DNA of 64,000 nucleotides from Isoptericola halotolerans (lineage in GTDB: Bacteria > Actinomycetota > Actinomycetes > Actinomycetales > Cellulomonadaceae), in the NCBI RefSeq assembly GCF_013149785.1, contig NZ_JABEZU010000003.1, positions 476,092 to 540,091 of the forward strand. The letters are read 5' to 3'. Both the position numbers and the translations under genes were made by a program. Positions 62,713 through 64,000 of this stretch are shown here, one piece after another. A model generated the notes under the pieces. It saw only the letters and a program-made list of their open reading frames with translations, ran no database searches and had not been told where the DNA came from. Position 1 is the first letter of the stretch. Every line of letters begins with the position of its first letter.

Positions 62713-63794
62713 GCCTCGTCCTCGTCGGTGTCCGCCGTCTCGTCGAAGACGTCGTAGACGACGTAGTCCTCGTCATCCTCCCCGGCACCGAGCGCACGTC
62801 CCAGGGCTTCGGGGTCGACACCGGCGAGCACCTCCGCCGCTGCCTCGGGACGACCGGCCGCCTCCAGCGCGACCGCCCGCGCCTGGAGGACTCGCAGCCC
62901 GAGATCCCCTTGGCGCTCGGATGCCGGGATGCGGTCGAGTGCCGTCAACGCCGCGTCATGGTCACCCAGGTCGCTCCGTGCGCCGCTGACCACGATGGCG
63001 AGCTCCGTCCGGGCCTCGGCCTCCAGGGTGGAGGCTTCCTCGGACTGCGCCAACGCGATCGCGCGCTCAGGGCGCCCCAGGCCACGTTCCGCGTCCGCCA
63101 TGAGCGGCAGGTGCTCCGAGGAGCCGTTCAGACGCCGCACGGTGCGCAGCTCACGGAGCGCTTCCGCATACCGGCCGGTGCGATACGCCGCGATCCCTGC
63201 AGCCTCGCGTACCACGTCGATACGACCGGCACGTCGGACCGCCGCCTGCGCATGCAGGTACGCCTGCTCCGGATCAGTGTCGAGGAGGCGCCCGGCCATC
63301 ACCAGGTGTGCGCCCACGCCCTCCGCGTTGTCCTTGCTGAGCCCGCGCAGACGAGCCCGCGCCTCCTTGTTGAGCTGGCGGGAGTCGACGCCCTCCGGGA
63401 TCTCGGGGTCCGGCACGCGATCCGGGTCACGAGGGCGCTCCGGGCGATCCTTGCCCGACGCTCGCTGCTGACCGCCACGTGGGCCGTACGCTCCGCCGCG
63501 CGCCCCGCTGTGCCGGTCGTCGCGCCGACCCCGGTCACCACCGTGGGCACCGTCCCGACCTCCCTTGCCACCGCGGGCAGAGCCCGCACGACCGCCGCTG
63601 CGCTCACTCCCACGGGACTCCGACGCATCTCGACGAGGCCCCTCGCGCCGCGCGCCCTGCGCTCGCCCGCTCGCAGCACCCGGCTGGCCGTCCCGCTGGC
63701 GACGCGGTCCGCCCTCACCCGAGCTCGAGCGCTGCGGACGCCGGGATGCGCCGTCCTCGCGGTCACGACGGTCCTCGCGCGGCGTGTCGTTCAC
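62709..63794 (-). CDS. tetratricopeptide-repeat protein with Arg/Gly-rich N-terminus
   Basis: A 361-residue protein. Residues 1-145 are a disordered stretch dense in Arg, Gly, Asp and Ser (RG-box-like). From 150 a series of TPR helices runs to 330 (DPEQAYLHAQAAVRRAGR, YRTGRYAEALRELRTVRR and similar), and the tail is acidic. The TPR part is conserved at this position in mycobacteria. GTG at 63794 is used; GAGAGGA lies upstream. It may bind RNA or ribosomal material through the RG tract, which is inference. Confidence 0.85.
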   Translation of the reverse strand: MNDTPREDRRDREDGASRRPQRSSSGEGGPRRQRDGQPGAASGRAQGARREGPRRDASESRGSERSGGRAGSARGGKGGRDGAHGGDRGRRDDRHSGARGGAYGPRGGQQRASGKDRPERPRDPDRVPDPEIPEGVDSRQLNKEARARLRGLSKDNAEGVGAHLVMAGRLLDTDPEQAYLHAQAAVRRAGRIDVVREAAGIAAYRTGRYAEALRELRTVRRLNGSSEHLPLMADAERGLGRPERAIALAQSEEASTLEAEARTELAIVVSGARSDLGDHDAALTALDRIPASERQGDLGLRVLQARAVALEAAGRPEAAAEVLAGVDPEALGRALGAGEDDEDYVVYDVFDETADTDEDEA

Positions 63795-63863
63795 GGTCGT
63801 CCTCTCGTTCCAGGTCAGTGAGAGATTCTCCCACGTGTCGCCGGCAGGTGTGGTGGATGCAGT

Positions 63864-63897
63864 CAGGCCCCCCGCACCGTGTGGTGTGGGGGGCCTG
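63864..63897 (-). terminator. rRNA operon terminator
   Basis: A GC-rich hairpin: 10-bp outer stem (CAGGCCCCCC type, 63864-63873 with 63888-63897), one mismatch, then 4 bp around an ACAC loop, 12 bp beyond the 5S 3' end. Confidence 0.85.
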
Positions 63898-63908
63898 GCT
63901 GTGAAGGG

Positions 63909-64000
63909 TGTCCGGCGGCGTCCTACTCTCCCACCCCGTCTCCAGGGCAGTACCATCGGCGCTGAAGGGCTGAGCTTCCGGGTTCGGTATGGGACCGGGC
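63909..64000 (-). rRNA. rrf: 5S ribosomal RNA, 5' part outside window
   Basis: On the minus strand the last 92 bases read as 5S rRNA from the loop C / helix III region: CCCATACCGAACCCGG, then GCTCAGC, GATGGTACTGCC and GGGAGAGTAGGACGCCGCCGGACA, universally conserved 5S blocks. About 25 nt of the 5' end are missing. It is presumably the last gene of an rRNA operon lying to the right. Confidence 0.95.

Overview
The window comes from the chromosome of a high-GC Gram-positive actinobacterium. The best guess, by inference only, is Cellulomonadaceae or a close relative in Micrococcales. Reasons: codon third positions are almost all G or C; GTG and TTG starts are frequent; many genes have a -10 hexamer only 6-8 nt before the start codon (leaderless mRNA); and the gene sets are typically actinobacterial (SteA/SteB, InhA-type FabI, GlgA/GlgC, SURF1, SufR-BD-Rieske-CSU-T, the recN-nadK-tlyA order, an IdeR box). 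I saw no insertion sequence, prophage, CRISPR array or tRNA gene.

1-15.2 kb is an acyl-CoA catabolism region. It holds a partial acyl-CoA dehydrogenase divergent from a QsdR-like TetR regulator and a thioesterase; a squalene-cyclase-like protein; an APH-type kinase overlapping an ACAD11-type acyl-CoA dehydrogenase; a five-gene branched-chain-amino-acid-type (HAAT) ABC transporter; an RsrR-like Rrf2 regulator divergent from an NmrA-like protein; and an SDR-TetR-MDR-SDR operon. Three 22-bp copies of one TetR-type operator (3014-3035, 10199-10220, 15114-15135) lie upstream of the kinase/dehydrogenase pair, the ABC transporter and the SDR operon. The internal TetR may therefore control one scattered regulon. 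The kinase plus ACAD11 pairing is the chemistry known for 4-hydroxyacyl-CoA breakdown (LvaA/LvaC, ACAD10/11), so lactone, levulinate or gamma-hydroxy acid use is the leading hypothesis.

15.2-26 kb is mixed: PEBP and YbaK proteins, an IdeR-boxed siderophore-interacting protein, a MerR/DUF4188 pair, a TrmH-type methyltransferase, a cytoplasmic GH10 enzyme, a membrane-anchored esterase, an acetyltransferase, an SPFH/NfeD pair and an ABC ATPase. 26-37 kb is largely housekeeping: divergent glgA/glgC, serB, a SixA-type phosphatase, fabI and fabG, a DUF3099/zinc-ribbon/SURF1 set, an ABC-F protein and a DUF2809-VanY fusion. 37-40 kb has DUF1697, a methyltransferase behind a Zur/Fur-type box, a DEDDh exonuclease and a protein made of two copies of one unknown domain.

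40-47 kb is the complete suf iron-sulfur cluster operon with its regulator sufR, on the minus strand. 47-50.6 kb has a DUF308 membrane protein, an ABC exporter and ctaA. 50.6-63.8 kb is a long minus-strand set: TPR protein and HAD phosphatase, then (after a hairpin and a new promoter) a small protein, tlyA, nadK, recN, steA, steB/mctB, a MraY/WecA-like protein and murJ, then pyrG and a Nudix hydrolase. The right edge is the 3' part of a minus-strand 5S rRNA with its terminator, so an rRNA operon lies just outside.
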